The notes under the pieces: model-generated
Told to the model about the DNA's origin: nothing
Databases searched by the model: none
The model's input: only the letters and a program-made list of their open reading frames with translations
Position numbers and translations under genes: made by a program
Origin: Mrakia gelida
Lineage: Eukaryota > Basidiomycota > Tremellomycetes > Cystofilobasidiales > Mrakiaceae
Assembly (NCBI GenBank): GCA_024345305.1
Contig: BRON01000005.1
Coordinates: 682,001-746,000, forward strand
Direction of reading: 5' to 3'
DNA length: 64,000 nucleotides
In this document: in pieces, positions 11,221 through 23,271 of the stretch
Numbering within the stretch: the stretch's first letter is position 1
Layout: each line of letters starts with the position of its first letter

Positions 11221-12950
11221 CTAAACGACTGGATCGGAAGGCGTGGCTGCTTCGGTGGTGGTGGTGGTGGGGGGAGTAGCAGAGGTGAGAGGAGTAGCTG
11301 AAGCTTCGGTAGGAGCGGGTGTGGCTGGTTCGGCGGGTTTGACTCCCTGTGGATATGAAGAGAAGAGCGGAAAGAGGTCAGCGACGCGACGGCCAACGAC
11401 GAGAGCGCGAGAGAGATGTAACGAACGGGAGATCGGCAAGCAGGGCAAGCATTCCTTCCTACGTGAAGCCACTTGTCGATGCACTCTTGATGGAAGACGT
11501 GTTCTGAATAAAGGCGAGCGAGAAGGGGTCGTTGGTTCAGCGGAAGCTCGCGAAGGGGGCCAAGACGAAACGACTCACTGCACTCCAAAATCCTACACTC
11601 CTCCTCCTCCTCGTAATCCCCCAAACAGACCATGCACCTATCCGCACTGTTCTCCAACACCTTCCTCTCCTCGCACCACCTCTGCACCATCCCACCCTTG
11701 ATGATCTCCAACCCCGAATTCTTGATCGCGTCCGACGTCGCCGTGGGAGGTTTCGCCTGACCGAGCAGTTCAGCGAGAGCCCAGAGATCGTCGTGATCGA
11801 GGGTTCCACCGAAGAGACCAGGAGCGGCGAGGATGGGATGATCCGAGGAGTAGAGACCTCCGACGACCCAGAGGACGAAGGAGCGAGTTCCTCGGTCGGT
11901 GATGGGTTGATTGGCTCCTGCTTCGTCTTCGGTTCCGTTCTCTCCTCGGCGTCGTTCTCGGATGCCTCGCATGGCTTGACGAAGTCGACCGAGGTTGGAT
12001 GCTGAGGGAGGAGGTCCTCCGGTGGTTGAAGAGGTGGTGGGAAGAGCTTCGTCCATGACGGCGTCTCCGTCTTGATCGAGGGAGGGAGAGGAGGGGAGGG
12101 AGGAGGTTGAAGCTCGTCGCGTCGCTGCTGGAGGTCTGGCGGCAGGAGCACGAGCTGGGCCGGTTCCAAAGGCATCCTGGATATCGGCTCGAGCGATGGA
12201 TCGGACTCCGACTGAGCAGCAGAACGAACGAAGAATGGTCAGCGACGGCGAGAGCGACGCGAGAGGCGAGAAGAAAAGAGACACTCGCCCATGATCATGG
12301 GAGTCACACTCGTATCCCTTCTGGCGGTTGTCGTAGGAGGTGATGGAGCTTGTTCCGCGGCGTTGGCTGGGTCTGCTGAGAGGGTCGACTCCGAAGTTGA
12401 GGCTCCGTCGGAAGGGATGGACGACGCGTCGTCGGCGGTGTCGTTCACGGGCTGTCGATCGGCCGCGAGAGTCCCTTGGACGTTTCGAGGCTGTAGAGAA
12501 TAGTGAGATCTCCGTCAGCAAAGGCGACGTGAATAAGGTGACGAAGGAAGGAGAGCGAGCGCGAGACGTACAGGGAATCGATACACTCTCATCCAGTTCA
12601 ACCTCCTCGGCTCGACTCCCAAACCCGCTCCTCCTCCTCCAACGGCAGCAGCCCTAGCTTGCTCCTCCTCTCCAGTAGCTCCCTCAGCAGCGGCTCCATC
12701 ATCTCCACTCTCAGTCTCTCCTCCTTCACTCGATGCAGCACCACCCTCCTCCGTCGAGGGAGCTCGAGCAGGTCCCTCCTCGCCAGCCGGAGGGAACCCG
12801 TTGTACTCCCTCAGCGCCCTCACAAGATCGACTTGCAGATCCACAAGGAAAGCCTCGAAGCTTCCCGCTTCTGGTGGAACGACGGGTGCGACTGGAGCTG
12901 ACGCTGCTGCTGCTGCTGCTCCGAGAGGGATCGTCGTGGTCGTCGAACTC

Positions 12951-12987
<37 letters not shown>

Positions 12988-14790
12988 ATCCTGATCCTGC
13001 TGATCCAGTTCCGTTGAGGTTGTCGCTCATGTAGTTACGAAGGATCTCCTCGATTCCTGGTGGAGCGTTGGAAGGAGCGGTGGCTGGGGAACGAGAGCGG
13101 GCTCGGGAGATTCGTTGGCGGATGGACTCGAGGGTTGAAGGTGGGAGACGAGGGGGAGTGGTTCCGGCGACGGTGGGTGGAGGAGGAGGGGAGAGGAGAG
13201 ACTGAGGGGGATGAGAATCGAAGGGATGGACGAGTCGTTTGGTCAGCGAAGGAGTGAGGGAGGAGTAAGCGACAAGAGAGGCGATGCAGGAGGGAGGACA
13301 AACCGAGGCTGTAGCAGCAGTTGCGACGCTCAACAGTCCACCGAGAAGGATGGCTTGCTCGTCGAAGCTCGGGGAGGACGCGACGTTGGGAGCGGAGGAA
13401 CGAGATCTGCGACGATCAGGAAGAGGACGCGTCGCTCGACCGGTCGAGCTTGGGCTGGTGGGCGACGACGACGAGGAGGGATCGGACGACGACGACGACG
13501 ATTGAGGTTGAGGGTCGGGAGCAGAGGTTTGAACGAGTCCTTGAACCTGGAACAAGAAGATGAGGAGAAAGGAAGTCAGCCTGACGCATTCCGAGAAAGA
13601 ACGACCGATATGAGAGAGGGAGGGAAGCGACGAACGATGAGCGAAGTCCCAGTCGCCACGTTTCCTCGTTCTTGGGCTTGATGTTGAGCGAGAGGAGCGG
13701 CCGAGGATGCTGAGGGAGAGGTAGGAGCGATGGTTTCCGTCGTCGAAGCTGCTGAAGAGAGACCGTTGTCTCCTCCTCCTGAGCTTCCTCGTCCTAACAG
13801 ACCCGACATCAACCTCCCCCTCAAACTCTGCCTCTCTCCACTCGCACTCCCTGCTCCTCCTGAGTCCGCTGAGCGTCCTGATCCTATCGAGGAAGCTGTT
13901 GAGCGAGCCGCTGTCGGAGCCAAGGAAGGACGACCCGAGAGTTCGAGATCCGCGTGAGGAGTGGTTTCTGGAGGAGGAGACGTGGGAGGGACGACGGCGT
14001 CGATGTAGGCTGCGACGGGTGCTGAGGCTGCTCCTGCTTGAGCCATCTCTTGGGTGAGTTGGGAGATGAGGGATTGAGCTCGAAGGCGAGGAGACCAGAG
14101 AGGGTCGTCGTCATGGTCTTCCGGAGGAGGAGAGGGAAGGTCGTCGGTGGTTGCGTTGGAGGGAGGAGTTGAGGAAGGTCGAGAGGGAGGAAGAGGGAAT
14201 TGGTCTGGAGTGAGGATTCGGGGGAGAGGAGAGGTAGGAGTAGAGTGCTGGAGGGGAGTTGGGAGGAATGGTTCCGGTGCTGGCGATAAGAGCGAGGACG
14301 ACTCTTCCTCCATCCTGACCTCGTCGGTCGCTCCTCCTTCTCTTGATGACGAGCTCGCTCCTCCTGCTCCCAGACCTTCCCCTCGGGACGAAGAGGAGGA
14401 TTTGGCCATTCCTAGCATCTCGCTGATCCTCCTCCTCTTCTTGTCCTTGGGAGACCTGTCTCCTCCTCCTCCTCCTGACGTGGAAGTGGACGAGACGGCG
14501 GTGGACCCATCTCTGTTGGACCTTGGTGTTGAGCTGCGGATAAAGGAGGGGAACCTGGACGAGGAGGTAGGAGAACCGAACGTAGGAGGAGAGGAAAGTC
14601 GAGGGGAGGAGGGAGCTCGAGATCGTCTTCGATTTTGAGTCGTAGAGGAACCAGAGGCGAGGGGAGTCGGGACAGCTTGAGGGAGGGAGGGAGCAGGAAG
14701 GTCGTCGATGTCCATCGAGGAGGACTCCGCCACAGAGCTCAAGGGAGGAGCAGAAGGCGGAGGTGCTTCATGAGAGTGAGAGTTGCCCAT
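11221..14790 (-). CDS. RING-H2 finger protein, putative E3 ubiquitin ligase
   Basis: Seven exons: 14790-13636, 13546-13304, 13201-12572, 12490-12289, 12211-11579, 11503-11427, 11346-11221; about 1,021 residues. The N-terminus MGNSHSHE fits an N-myristoylation signal. Most of the protein is Ser/Pro/Gly-rich and probably disordered; a hydrophobic stretch AILLGGLLSVATAATASV lies after about residue 445. Near the C-terminus the RING-H2 is complete: CMVCLGDYEEEEECRILEC, then KHVFHQECIDKWL and CPAC, split by the intron 11504-11578. A Thr/Pro-rich tail follows. Known: such RING-H2 domains recruit E2 enzymes. The intron 12212-12288 uses a GC donor. A probable 5'UTR intron (14791-14896) ends right before the ATG. 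The target is unknown. Confidence 0.85.
12903..13000 (-). repeat. trinucleotide/hexanucleotide coding repeat (poly-Ala and Gly-Ala)
   Basis: Inside the RING gene, + strand TGC repeats (minus GCA) encode an alanine run, and alternating TCC/TGC units (minus GGA GCA) encode a Gly-Ala run just after NLNGTGSAGSGSG. It is a likely length-variable tract. Confidence 0.85.
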
Positions 14791-15193
14791 CTGAAGAAGG
14801 GGAAGGCCAAGAAGTCAGTATATATGCGAAGAAGACGAAGGCAGAGGGAGGGAGAGGAGGGGAGGAGGGAGGAGGAGCGAGAGGGAAGGAGCTGACCGAT
14901 AGCGTGGGGAGGAGTCGATTCGACCTCGACGTTGTCCAGATCCGATTTCTCCTTTGGGGACGAGCGAGGGGAAGGAGAGGGAAGAGAGAAGGAAGGGGTC
15001 TTGAGAGTCTTGAAGCTGAGGGTGGTGGTTTGAGGGTCGACTGTGTTGGAGCCGAGCTCAACTGAAGGGGAGGAAGCGGAGGGAGGCTGAGCTTTCCCAC
15101 GGTTGGCCACTTCAACTTCACCTTCGTCGCGTCCTCCTCCCTCTCCCTTCCTTCCTTCTCTCATCACCCCATCCCCTCCTTTTCCCTTTCGTG
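14791..15193. promoter_or_regulatory. divergent intergenic region, RING gene / POB3
   Basis: About 400 bases between two divergent starts. On the minus strand GTCAGC at 14896-14891 and CTTCAG next to the ATG mark a probable 5'UTR intron. The open frames in the upstream exon do not join the coding frame, so they were not added to the CDS. No clear TATA element was seen. Confidence 0.5.
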
Positions 15194-18100
15194 ATGACTA
15201 CACAGATCGAGAACAGTCAGTAACCTCGTGTCTCTCTGCTAAACGAGACTCCAAGCTGATCAACGCCGCCCTCTCTCCTCCCCTCTCAGTCTTCCACGCT
15301 TCCTCTGGCAAGCTCGGGAGTGAGTTCTCTCCTCCCCTTCCCTCCCTTCCCTTCCTTCCGTTCTTGATCTTCCCATCGCCCTGCCTGACCTTCGCATGCC
15401 TCTTGGGCATTACTCTTCCTCAGAGCTCCGACTTGCTCCCAATGGACTTGGATGGAAATCCACCGAGGAGGAAGGAGCCGAGGTCGTCACTTTGGCAGCG
15501 AGCGACATGAAGTGGATGGAGTGGGCAAGGTAAGTCCTCAAGCGTCTTTTTCGCGTCCGTCGATGTGTAGAGGAGCTTGCAGGGATCATCCAGAGGTGTC
15601 TACGAGTTCAGAGGGAGCTACGTACGAGGAATGGGAGGGGAGAGAGATCGCTCCACCACCTCGACAGCTCCTTCCTCCTCCCCTCCCTCCTCCTTCCACC
15701 TTTCATCGCCGTCTCTTCGATACGCTCCAAGCTGGATGCTGACCTTCGCCCGCTCTTACTCCCCTGCAGAGTCGCCCGTGACTTCCAGCTTCTAATCGGT
15801 CGAAAGTCGAGCGAGGACAGGATGATCTTCGAAGGATTCCAACGAGACGTGAGCTCTCTCTCCTCCCTTCCTCCCTCCTTCTCCTTCTCTCTCTTCTCCC
15901 ATCTCACCTCCTTCTCCCTTCTCTCGCTCCTCGCTCCTCCAGGACCACGACAAAATTGCCGCCTTCACCAAATCCCACTACTCCATTCCTCTCGAAACCA
16001 AAGAAACCTCGCTCAAGGGCCACAACTGGGGACGAATCGACGTCCAAGGACCCAACCTCGCCTTCCTCGTCGGTTCCAAACCTGCCTTCACCCTCCCCTT
16101 GAACAAGATCGCAAACTCCAACATGGCAGGAAAGACGGAAGTCTCCCTCGAGATCGCTCCTCCCGCACCAGCACCTCCTCAGGCGACCGGAGCTGGGAAG
16201 GTCAGGGTCAAGGCCGTCGACGAGCTGGTGGAGATGAGGTTCCATGTGCCTGGGACGGCTGGGAAGGACGATGATGATTCGGGGAGTGATGCGGAGGGAG
16301 AGGAGAGCGTTAGTGCCGCTCAGGCGTTCCACGACCTCATCAAGGAGAGGGCGGATATCGGGGAGGGAGGAGCTGGGGAGGGAGTGGTCGTGTTCAACGA
16401 GGTTTTGGTTCTCACACCGAGGTGAGTTTTTGTTCTTCTTCTTCTCTCTTATACGAGCTCGTACTGGCTTCCCGCTCACTCGCTTCGAAAGGAGCCAAAG
16501 CTGATCCAACTTTCCCACTCGCTCGTCGCGCCACGCAGAGGTCGATACGACGTCGACATGTTCCTCACCAACTTCCGACTTCGAGGAAAGACCTACGACT
16601 ACAAGATCCTCTACTCCAGCGTCACTCGCCTCTTCCTTCTTCCCAAGGCCGACGAGATCCACACTCAGCTCGTCGTACGTCCTCCGTCCCTTCTTTCTTC
16701 CTTCTCGTCCCGTCGCTCGAGCTCACCTCGCTCCTTCGTTCGTCCTCCTCGCAGATCGGTCTCGACCCTCCCATTCGACAAGGTCAAACTCGTTACCCCT
16801 ACCTCGTCATGCAGTTCACCAAGGACGAGGAGATGGACGCTGAGCTCAACTTGGACGAGTGAGTCTCTCTTTCGTTCTCGGTCTTGAATCGCTCTTCGAC
16901 GCGCGAGGCTGACCTCTTCTCGCCTCGATCTGTTCTTTTCCCAGCGAGCAACTCGCCGAGAAGGGTCTCCAGAAGAAGTACGAAGCTCCCGCCTCGGACG
17001 TCGTCTCCCAGGTCTTCAAGGCTCTCACGAGCAGGAAGATTGTTCGACCCGCCGATTTCGTCAGGTTCGTTCTCGTCTCTCTCTCTCTCTTCCTTCCTTC
17101 GAAACCTCGCGCTAACGTTCCTCTTATCGTATCACCCTCGTCCCTCTCAGCACCTCGGGCCAGAACGTCGTCAAATGCAACTTGAAAGCCATTCAAGGAG
17201 AGCTCTACTTCCTCGACAAGTCCCTCATCTTCATCGCCAAACAACCCGTCCTCGTCGACTTCTCCAACATCTCCTCCCTTTCCTTCTCTCGGTTAGTCCC
17301 CACCTCCGTCCCTTTTTCTCATCCCTTCCCTTCTCTTCCCACCCACTCACCACCCACACCTTCCTCCTTCTTCGCTTCGCTTCGCTGTAGTGTCGGCGGA
17401 AACATGGCCTCCTCCAAAACGTTCGACCTCTCCATCTCCCTCAAGTCCCGTACCGACGGCGGGACCGACTACTCCTTCACCGGTCTGGCCAAAGACGACG
17501 CCGAACCCATCAAGTCGTTCCTGTCCGTCAGAAAGGTCAAGGTCAAGGACAAGACCGAGGAGGAGGAAGCTCACTTGGCTGATCTGGACGACGACGACGA
17601 GGACGAGGAGATGGATAGTGCGAGTGATGCGGGAGGGAGCGATAGCGATGGAGGGGCGCAGACGAAGAAGATTAAGAGCAAGGCGGCGGCGCTGCTGGGT
17701 GGTGGGGGTGGAGGAGGAGGGGGAGGGGATGATGATGAGGATGAGAGTGGTGAGTCGCGTCGATTCTTTCGTTTTTTCGCTTTCTTCCCTTCGCTTCACA
17801 TCTCTTTCTACCTCCCACCTCGCTCTCCTCTCGCGCTCCTCTTCCCTCCCATCTCTCGTCATTAACTCACACCCCACTCCCTTCCCTTCGCCTCGTTTCC
17901 CGTCCTTCTCAGACGACGAGGACTTCAAGTCCGAATCCGAATCCGACGGTGGATCCGCCTCGTCTTCCTCGGACAGCGACGTCGAGATGGAGGCTCCTGC
18001 GCCCAAGAAGAAGAAGAGTGCGGCTGCCAAGAAGCCTGAGAGTGGAGGGGATGAGGAGCCGAAGAAGAAGAAGGCGAAGAAGGAGGAGGAGTCAGACTAA
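15194..18100 (+). CDS. POB3: FACT complex subunit Pob3 (SSRP1 family)
   Basis: Eleven exons: 15194-15215, 15290-15319, 15424-15529, 15770-15848, 15943-16421, 16539-16674, 16755-16858, 16945-17064, 17151-17291, 17391-17749, 17913-18100; about 587 residues. The start MTTQIENIF is set by exon phase. The N-terminal domain has [10 protein letters not shown] and [13 protein letters not shown]; the middle PH-like domains have [26 protein letters not shown] and [14 protein letters not shown]; then [18 protein letters not shown], an Asp/Glu-rich stretch and a Lys-rich tail. There is no HMG box, as in other fungal Pob3 proteins where Nhp6 supplies it. Known role: with Spt16, histone chaperone activity during transcription and replication. 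A Gly-rich run (about 17698-17730) interrupts the acidic tail. Confidence 0.96.
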
Positions 18101-18358
18101 GTAGTCAGAGGGTCGGACTGTTGAGTCGGGTTTGGTTGAGTTTGTCCAAGGTTTTTTGAGGGACGATTGAGTGGTTTGACGATTTATCCGTTCATGCTCT
18201 GACCGGAGGTCGTAGATGTCGAGTTGAGCAAGAGCGAGAGCGAGGAGGAGGGCAAGGAAAGAAGGGGACGGGTGAGCGAGCTCTGCGCCACGAGGAGCTC
18301 TCCTCCTTTCAACGACCCTCTCTCTTCCCTTTCGACCACCAAGAGCTCAAATTCCAGC

Positions 18359-19995
18359 ATGTCGGATAGTACACGTCCTATGGGTCTCGCCGAGAGGTAC
18401 TCGGTCGTCAGGTAGGTCTATCTACCAACAGAGCTGGCCTTCGGAGTTGAACGAGGCGAAACGAAGAAGCTCACCAATCTCCTCCTTCCTTCCTCGCTTC
18501 CCTTCCTTTCAGATCGCTCATCTCCTCCCAGCCCATCCCCATCGTCCTAGTCAACCTCATCCCTCCGTCCCCTCAGTCATCTGAGAGTCTCCTCCCCCGG
18601 ATTCACGAGGCTTTGGCTTCCCTCCTCCCTCTCCATCCAACGCTCTTCGTTCGATACACCGACATCCACTCCTCCTCCCCAGGACTCGCTTTCCTCCCTT
18701 CCGTCGACGTCAGGAAGGTCGTTTCGGTCGAGAACGAGGGAGGAGATATCGACGAGATGCTAGAGAGGGTGATTCAGAGGGAGTTGGTGCTTGAGGAGAA
18801 GGAAGGAGCGGGAGAGGAGGAGGAAGAAGGCGAGCTCACCCCTCCGTGGAGGGTGCTCCTTTGGTTTCCCGAGGACGACGTCAAGGACGGTTTCTGGATC
18901 GGATTCGTCGGTCATCACGCTCTCTTCGATGGAGCAGCAGCTATGACTTTCACGAAAGCTCTCTTAGCAGCCCTCACCAGCACCCAAACCTCTCCAACAT
19001 CACCCACGGATCTCGTCGTCCCTCTCCCCCCCTCCCCTTCCTTCCCCCCAACCCTCGAATCCATCCACTCCCTCTCCGTCTCCCTCTTTACCCTCCTCCC
19101 CTTGGTCTTCACCGAAATGATCCTCCCCAAACTCCCATCCTTCCTCCGCCCTTCCCCTCCTCCCTCAACCTGGACTGGCCGCTCCCCGTCCTCTTCCTCC
19201 CCTCTTGCACCTCACCCCCGCCGCAAAAAACATCTCACAGTCCATCTCCCTTCAAGCACAACTCAGCCCCTCCTCGCCCTCTGCAGGAAGAACGGAACCT
19301 CCCTAACCTCCCTCCTACACACCCTCCTCGCTCGTGAAATCCGATCTAACCTCCTCACCGACGACGCGAACGCGAAACCACTCAACCTCAAATCCGTCAC
19401 GGCCCTTTCGCTCCGACCTCCGAACCTCCAAAGCCTTCTGGGAGGGACATACGTTGGGATCTACCCTCAAACTATCTCCTCCTCCCCCTCCGACGACCCT
19501 TCAACCCCCTCCGACGAAAGAAAGATCTGGTCCGCCTCGCGCCAACACCACACCTCCCTCCGAAACTCATCCGTCGTACCCTCCGCACTCGAGCAGTGGG
19601 GTTTGCTCTCTTACGTCGCTTCCTCGTTGTCGAAGGAAAAACCGGAGCTGGATGGCTGGGGACCATTCTTCCTCCCTAAAACGGACCTCAGGGAATGGCA
19701 GCTTTCGTTTGAGCTTTCGAATTTGGGACGCGTTGAACTTGGTTTGGGTGGAGAGGGAGGGGAGAGAGTGAAAGGGGAAGGAGAGGGAGGGTGGAAAGTG
19801 GGGAAAGGAGGAGTGATCTTCACGCAGAGTGCTCAAGCGAGGGGACCTGCGTTGGTGATTTCGGTGGTGGGGTGGGAGGGAGGGGTGAGTGTGGGTTTGG
19901 GGTGGGAGGAGGGGGCGTTGGAGGGTGGGAGGGAGGGGGTGAGGAGGGTTTGGGAGGGGGTGAGGAGGGAGGTGGGGAGGCTGGTTGGTGAATGA
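18359..19995 (+). CDS. acyltransferase-like protein with HxxxD motif (alcohol acetyltransferase/condensation fold)
   Basis: Two exons, 18359-18411 and 18513-19995; about 511 residues, start MSDSTRPMGLAERYSVVR. The N-terminal part has the LHPTLFVRY segment typical of CoA-dependent acyltransferases. The catalytic-type motif GHHALFDGAAAM (HxxxDG) is clear. Later segments (SVTALSLRPPNLQS, GTYVGIYPQTI) fit the second lobe. This pattern matches the chloramphenicol-acetyltransferase-like superfamily that includes fungal alcohol O-acetyltransferases and NRPS condensation domains; as a stand-alone protein the former is more likely. The substrate is not deducible. The C-terminus is very Gly/Val-rich with strong G bias (about 19740-19990). 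It is convergent with the MFS gene. Confidence 0.75.
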
Positions 19996-20187
19996 GGTGA
20001 GGGGAGGGAGGGTGGGTGGGAGTGGGAGGAGAGCGACGCGAGTCGCGTACGTCGTTTCTTTGCACGTTGGACTAGAGGAACTGAGATAGATGCACTGTGT
20101 TGAAGCTAGACTAGATGAGATTAGATTATATAGGCTTAGACATGAGACTGCAGATCCCTCGAACCAGACTCTACTTCCTAAGTCGCT

Positions 20188-23100
20188 CTAAATCTTCGCC
20201 ACCGTCGGCGTCGTCGCATCCTTCGAGGTCGACTCTCCCTCGAGCTCAACCTTCTCCTCCACGTCCACCTCCTCCCCCACAACCCCTTCCTCCCCACTTG
20301 TTTCTGCCGAGGCCGTTGTCTTGTAGTTCCGAACGAGAGAGTAATGTCGAAGGAAGAGCGACATCTGCGACGAGACCAACCGACCGACGCAAAAAAGTCA
20401 GTCACGAAAAGCACGAACGCGTCGAGCTGAAAGGTTGAAAGCGAGACAACTCACGACAAAAGCCACTCCCATCAGCGGCGTCACGACATACCAGATCACT
20501 CTGATACTGTCCGAGAGGGCTTTCCGAACCTCTCGACGAGACGTCTCGTCCGAGATCAGAGCGACGGACTTGAAGTCGCCGGCGAGGAGCGAGGCCGAGA
20601 TGGATTCGGGAAGGCCTAGCTCGGCGAGGTTGGATCGGACGAGTGAAGAGGATGGTTCCTGCTACCGAGACTCCGAGCTAAGGTGGGAGGAACGAAAAGA
20701 AGTGAAAGGGTGAGCGAGACTTTTCGAGAGGAAGACGAGCGAGGAAGGACGAAGAAAAGAGAAGAACGAACAGTTGATCCGAAGGACCTGCAGAGCATAA
20801 AAGCTGCCGTTGAAGTCGCCATGTCCTTGAGAGGCATCGCAGCTTGCAAGGCGATAAGAGGAGGCTGGAAGATGACCGAGATGAACAGGCCAGCGATGAT
20901 CGGTAGGCCCTCTTGACCTGCGATCCCGGTGTTCTCGTCCATCAGGATCATGATCCCTATAACGATCGAAGAGAAGTTCGTGAGGGTCAGAGTGGTCGAG
21001 CGAGTGACGAGCTGGGAAGGAAAAGGGCGAAGCGACGAACCGAAACCGAGGCATGTTCCTGCGAGTCCGATCCACATGAAGGGGCGAGGAGCGCTGAAGT
21101 GGGACACCAGAGGCCCGACAACGAGGGTGACGAGGGACCCTCCGAGGGAGACGGGAAGCATCTGGAGGATAAAGGAAACGAGGTTGTCGACTCAGAACGA
21201 CGAAGCGAAACACGCGACGCGAAACGGCTGAACGACGAGACTTACCTGAATTCCCGAGAGAAGAGCATCCGCACCGTGAACTCCTTGGTAATATGTTGGA
21301 AGGTAGTAGGTGAGAGCCATGAAGGCGAGACCTGGATCAAGTGATTTGGAGAATGAACGCGTCAGTTCCATCTCGTCGTCCTCTCCACGACAACGCGAAG
21401 GAGAAAGCGAAACTCACCGTGAAGAATGGTGATGAGGAAGAGCATGAGCGTCGTCCTCGTACTCATCAGTCTTGGCGGAAGAACCGCCATCCTCGTGGTG
21501 TAGGCTTCGTTGATCATTCCGACGATGAAAAGAACGACACCAAGGACGACGAGCGCGATGGTCGTTTTGTCGCTCCCTGGAGAAGACGAGGGACGTCAGC
21601 AATTCCATTCTCCATCTCTGAAGGGGGGTAAGGACGTTAGAACCTACAAGAGTTGTCCGAAGCGAGAGAGAAACCAGCGAGGAGACAACCAGCGCCGGAG
21701 GTGAGAAGGAAACTGAGCGACGAAAAATGAATGCGAGAGTCAGCTCAGAGGAGATTGGTAGCGATGTTGAAAGGAAAGGGTCTGTACGCACATTCCGATG
21801 AAGTCGAACTTGCGAAGGAAGTCGTGGAAGGTCATCGCTCGATGAGGGTTGAGGTTGAGGAAGAAGAAGAGCAAGACTGCTGCAACCGCGCCGAGCGGCA
21901 GGTTCAACCTGCAGGTACGAGTGAGACCCTGTCAGAGAAGCGTTCCAAAGCGTTCTTTTGAGAAGGAGGTCTGACTTACCAGAAGGTCCACCGCCTGAGG
22001 AGTCGTCGCGACGAGGGAAAGAAAACGATCAGTCGACGTTCTCGCCGCTTTGGAACTGAAAGCATGGGCGATTGAAGGCGTGAGATATGCTTACCAAGAG
22101 GCTTTGTCCTGTGAAGAAAGAGGAGTCAAGTCAGATGGGACCTTCGAGTCAGGCGACGGAGGAAGATAAACAAAGGACGAACCGTCAGAAGTCCTCCGAG
22201 CAAAGGTCCGACGACCGACGCGATTCCCCAAGTTCCTCCAAGTACAGCTGAGTACTTCCCTCGTTGTTGAAGAGTGACAATGTCCGAGAGAACGATCTGA
22301 GTCATGGTCATGATACTGGGAAGGCAGATAATCAGCACTCAGCGAGGAAAGAGAGCGCGGAAGAGAAGAAGAGACGTTGAACTCACGCTCCTCCTCCTAG
22401 ACCTTGAACGGCTCGACAGGCGATGAGCCAAGGCATGGACTGTGTTACAAAATGGTATGGTGATAAGCGATCCCTTATCCGAAACGCAGCTGCCAGGGCC
22501 TGCGCTCGGCAGGATGAGTTCGACGCGACGAGAACGAGACGACTCACCTTCGCTGCACCACAGAGCGCACTTCCGAGCATGAAGACTGCGATGGCTGGAT
22601 AGTAGATTGCTTTCCGGCCGAAGATATCAGAGAGCTTTCCCCACAGAGGAGTGAGGGCTGAAGCGCAGAGCATGTACGCGACACCGACCCAGGAGTAGTC
22701 AGATCCGTTGCCCTTCAGTTCTGCTGTAATCGTCGGAAGAGCCGTGGTAACGATAGTTTGATCCAAAGCGGCGAGGAACATCGTAAGAGCAAGAGCTGTC
22801 AAGACGAGAGTCATGTCTGAGGGAGGGAGAGGGAAGACAAGAGGGAAGACGTTCGTCGCGGTGACTCGATCAGCGCTCCTTTCTCCGCCCTTTCCCATCC
22901 TCGTAGCCACTTCACCGATACGCAAGAGTAAGATGGAGGGAAGATGGGGGACCGGTATAGGACTCACTGTTCTTTGGTAAGCTCATACCCTCATCAGCAT
23001 CCCTCATCTTCGCTCCTCTCTCCTCCTTCGCGGGAGGCTCGCCTCCTCCTGCTCCCAACTCTCTCGAGCTCCCTCCTTTGATCGCATCACCCTGTATCTC

Positions 23101-23271
23101 TCTCGAGCCTGAGAGAGTGTCCCCAGACACGTTCCTATCCGAGTAGATCGCTGCTGTAGTCGAGAAAGGGAGCTCGGCGTCGGGGATGGGAGCTGAAGGA
23201 GGGGAGGAGGAGAGAGGACGAGGATGCGAGCTGTTGGGGATCGGAGGGTCGGAGAACGAGGAATCGGCCAT
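20188..23271 (-). CDS. MFS transporter, DHA2-like (14-TM) family, with apparent frame break near the C-terminus
   Basis: Fourteen exons: 23271-22968, 22816-22558 region (ends 22548), 22439-22387, 22315-22183, 22108-22095, 21994-21980, 21908-21792, 21712-21648, 21576-21418, 21331-21246, 21161-21041, 20956-20772, 20677-20455, 20364-20188. A hydrophilic N-terminus is followed by [60 protein letters not shown] and a WRWTFWLNLPLG loop: hallmarks of DHA2 drug:H+ antiporters. Exon 13 is one base too long for the frame: it enters as [11 protein letters not shown] but only the +1 frame ([14 protein letters not shown]) leads into the last exon. A TATAAAA box at 23459-23453 supports the start [10 protein letters not shown]. 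Divergent SDR at 23660. Confidence 0.88.

Noticed and set aside
14898..15167. Coding exon upstream of the RING gene (open frame from 15167)
   Set aside because: Its splice to the exon at 14790 is out of phase with the RING reading frame and meets an early stop; treated as 5'UTR.
19740..19990. Separate G-rich element at the end of the acyltransferase-like gene
   Set aside because: Open in the same frame to the stop; best read as the Gly/Val-rich C-terminus of the same protein.
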